This document shows positions 62,330 through 64,000 of a DNA stretch of 64,000 nucleotides, piece after piece. Location of the stretch: contig JACDQD010000009.1 in NCBI GenBank assembly GCA_019843655.1, positions 1,555,750 to 1,619,749 on the forward strand, given 5' to 3'. The translations under genes and the position numbers were made by a program. The notes under the pieces were generated by a model. That model worked only from the letters and a program-made list of their open reading frames with translations, was not told the origin of the DNA and did no database searches. Numbering within the stretch: position 1 is the first letter of the stretch; each line of letters begins with the position of its first letter. Source of the DNA: Lethocerus indicus (taxonomy: Eukaryota; Arthropoda; Insecta; Hemiptera; Belostomatidae).

Positions 62330-64000
62330 AAAGGACGAGGTTTCCAAAATGATCGCAACTCTTAGGGACACTTGTTATTGACTTTCGACTTAGGGAAAAC
62401 ACTTGGGGCAAGTGGGTGGAATATGGGAACCGAGAGGGCCCTTAGATTTTCGATTTTCGACCCGTTTCCGTTTCAGGGGCGTGTGGGTGGAACGCGAAAT
62501 AGGGACACCCGCCGTTAACTTAGGTGGCACAACTATTTAGTGGGTTGAAATGGGTGGTGGATTTTGACTAAATGGACACTTGTCGGTAAATCGAGGTCAA
62601 CCCGCCAATTAAGGGGCAGTTTCAGTTCGGCTCATTTTAGGCCAGCATCTGAAATACGATCATGAAACTTGCCCCGCCATCAACTGCGAGATATTTTCAA
62701 TCCCGCCTGTATTAACTTTTCACTTAGCCGACACTTGTGGGTCGGAATTGTGGGTGGAATTGTGGGTGGAATATGGGACGAGAAAAAAATTTTCGCAGTG
62801 ATATCACTGTAACTCACTTAGGGATACCGTTTTAAGAACACATTGCTGGGGATGGAATTTTCGAATATTTTCGATTTTCTTAAAAAAGGACGATCGTTTC
62901 AAAGTGTAACTCACTTTCGAGGGAAGTGGGTGGAATATGGGAGCCGTTTCAGGGGCAAGTCGACTTGTGGGTGGATATTTTTTCGAAAACCTTAATTTTC
63001 GAAATTAACCCGACTGTTTCAGGGGCGTAACTCACTTTTTGTGGGTGGAAAATCTGAGAAAATTTTCGAAAAACTGAGAAAATTTTCGAATTTTCGATTT
63101 TCATTTTCGAAAACTTAATTTTCCGTGGCCGAGGGGCAGGGAGTAACTGGGGTTAGGGAATATGGGACGAAGAATTTTCGAAAACCTTAATTTTCGATTT
63201 TCAACCCGCCGTTTCAGGGGTGTAACTCATCAATTTAAGACACTTGTGGGTGGAATATGGGACCGATCTGCGAGAAAATTTTCGAAAACCTTAATTTTCG
63301 ATTTTAACCCGCCGTTTCAGGGGCAAGTGTAACTCATTGAGGCCGATCTGCGAAAATTGTTTCGAAAAACCTTTTTCGACTTCAACCCGCCGAGACACTG
63401 TGTGGAATATGGGATCGATCTGCGAAAATTTTCGAAAATTTTAAAAACGAAACTTTTCGATTTTCGCCCCGCCGTTTCACCCGCCGTTGGGGCAAGTGTA
63501 ACTCCTTTGGGACACTTGTGGGTGGAATATGGGATCGATCTGAGAAAATTTTCGAAAACCAATAATTTTCGATTTTCGACCCGCCGTTTCGAGCAAGTGT
63601 AACTCATTTAGGGACACTTGGGTGGAATATGGGACGATCTGAAAAATTTTCAAAAACCTTAATTTTCGAAAACCTTAATTTTCGAACCTTAATTTTCGAT
63701 TTTCAACCCGCCGTTTCAGGGAAGTGTAATCTTAGACACTTATGTGTTGATCTGAATATGAAAAACCTTAATTTTCGGAATATGGGACCGACCCGCCGTT
63801 TCAGGGGCAAGTGCGAGAAAATTTTCTCACAGGGACACTTGTGGGTGGAATATGGGACCGATTAAATTTTCGAAAAACCAATTTTCGAACCCGCTGTTTC
63901 AGGGCAAGTTAACAACTCGCTTAGAGAAAATTTTCGAGGGGCACTCACTTAGGACACTTGTGCAATTTTCGATTTTCAACCCGCCGTTTCAGGCAAGTGT
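62330..64000 (+). repeat. SatE array, ~101-bp unit, runs off the window
   Basis: The repeated blocks in order are GAGAAAATTTTCGAAAACCT, TAATTTTCGATTTTCAACCC, GCCGTTTCAGGGGCAAGTGT, AACTCATTTAGGGACACTTG and TGGGTGGAATATGGGACCGA. The spacing between GTGTAACTC occurrences at 63496 and 63597 is 101 bp. CAAGTGT and ACACTTG form a perfect 7-bp inverted repeat with a 13-nt loop in each unit. Units before about 62900 are heavily degraded. The array reaches the last base, so its true length is unknown. Confidence 0.88.

Overview
The window looks like non-genic DNA from an animal nuclear genome, most likely an invertebrate and possibly an arthropod. Support comes from a nuclear-type tRNA-Gly(UCC) with a T-run terminator, decayed Tc1/mariner and piggyBac transposons, 3' ends of a non-LTR retrotransposon of jockey type, long (TA)n tracts and several satellite arrays. 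The taxon cannot be fixed from sequence alone. No intact protein-coding gene was recognised; almost every long open frame lies in a repeat.

Layout. 1-9.7 kb: a piggyBac transposase remnant, a LINE 3' end, and the first copies of a palindromic foldback family (called FB here), including a 304/405-bp segmental duplication. 9.7-14.5 kb: LINE fragments on both strands and three arrays of a 32/21-bp satellite (SatA), two of which abut FB sequence. 17.3-18.9 kb: a 42-bp satellite (SatB) that stays open in several frames. 20.7-28 kb: a dense cluster of FB copies, three copies of a mariner-derived MITE (MarA), an N-terminal DUF4817-type transposon remnant and long (TA)n tracts. 29-33.5 kb: the tRNA gene, a piggyBac-type MITE with TTAA ends, a mariner deletion derivative and a 205-bp mariner MITE. 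34-42.5 kb: more FB copies, MarA, a LINE 3' end with poly(A), and one copy of a paired repeat R2. 43.8-53.8 kb: three arrays of a 129-bp satellite (SatC), a C-poor AT-rich repeat block (SatD), the second R2 copy and one candidate coding fragment. 54.9-58.5 kb: the best FB copy and two MarA copies. 58.8-64 kb: degenerate SatA, then a ~101-bp satellite (SatE) running off the end.

The elements form a layered record. FB sequence sits directly against the transposase-like remnant and against SatA, MarA carries the last codons of a mariner transposase, and one MarA copy has grown a (TA)25 microsatellite from its own short TA run. The best candidate for something undescribed is FB: about 30 full, half or fragmentary copies of a nearly perfect palindrome of roughly 250-340 bp with no coding capacity, which could produce long hairpin RNA if transcribed. 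Many satellite units are broken by indels, so residual assembly error should be kept in mind.
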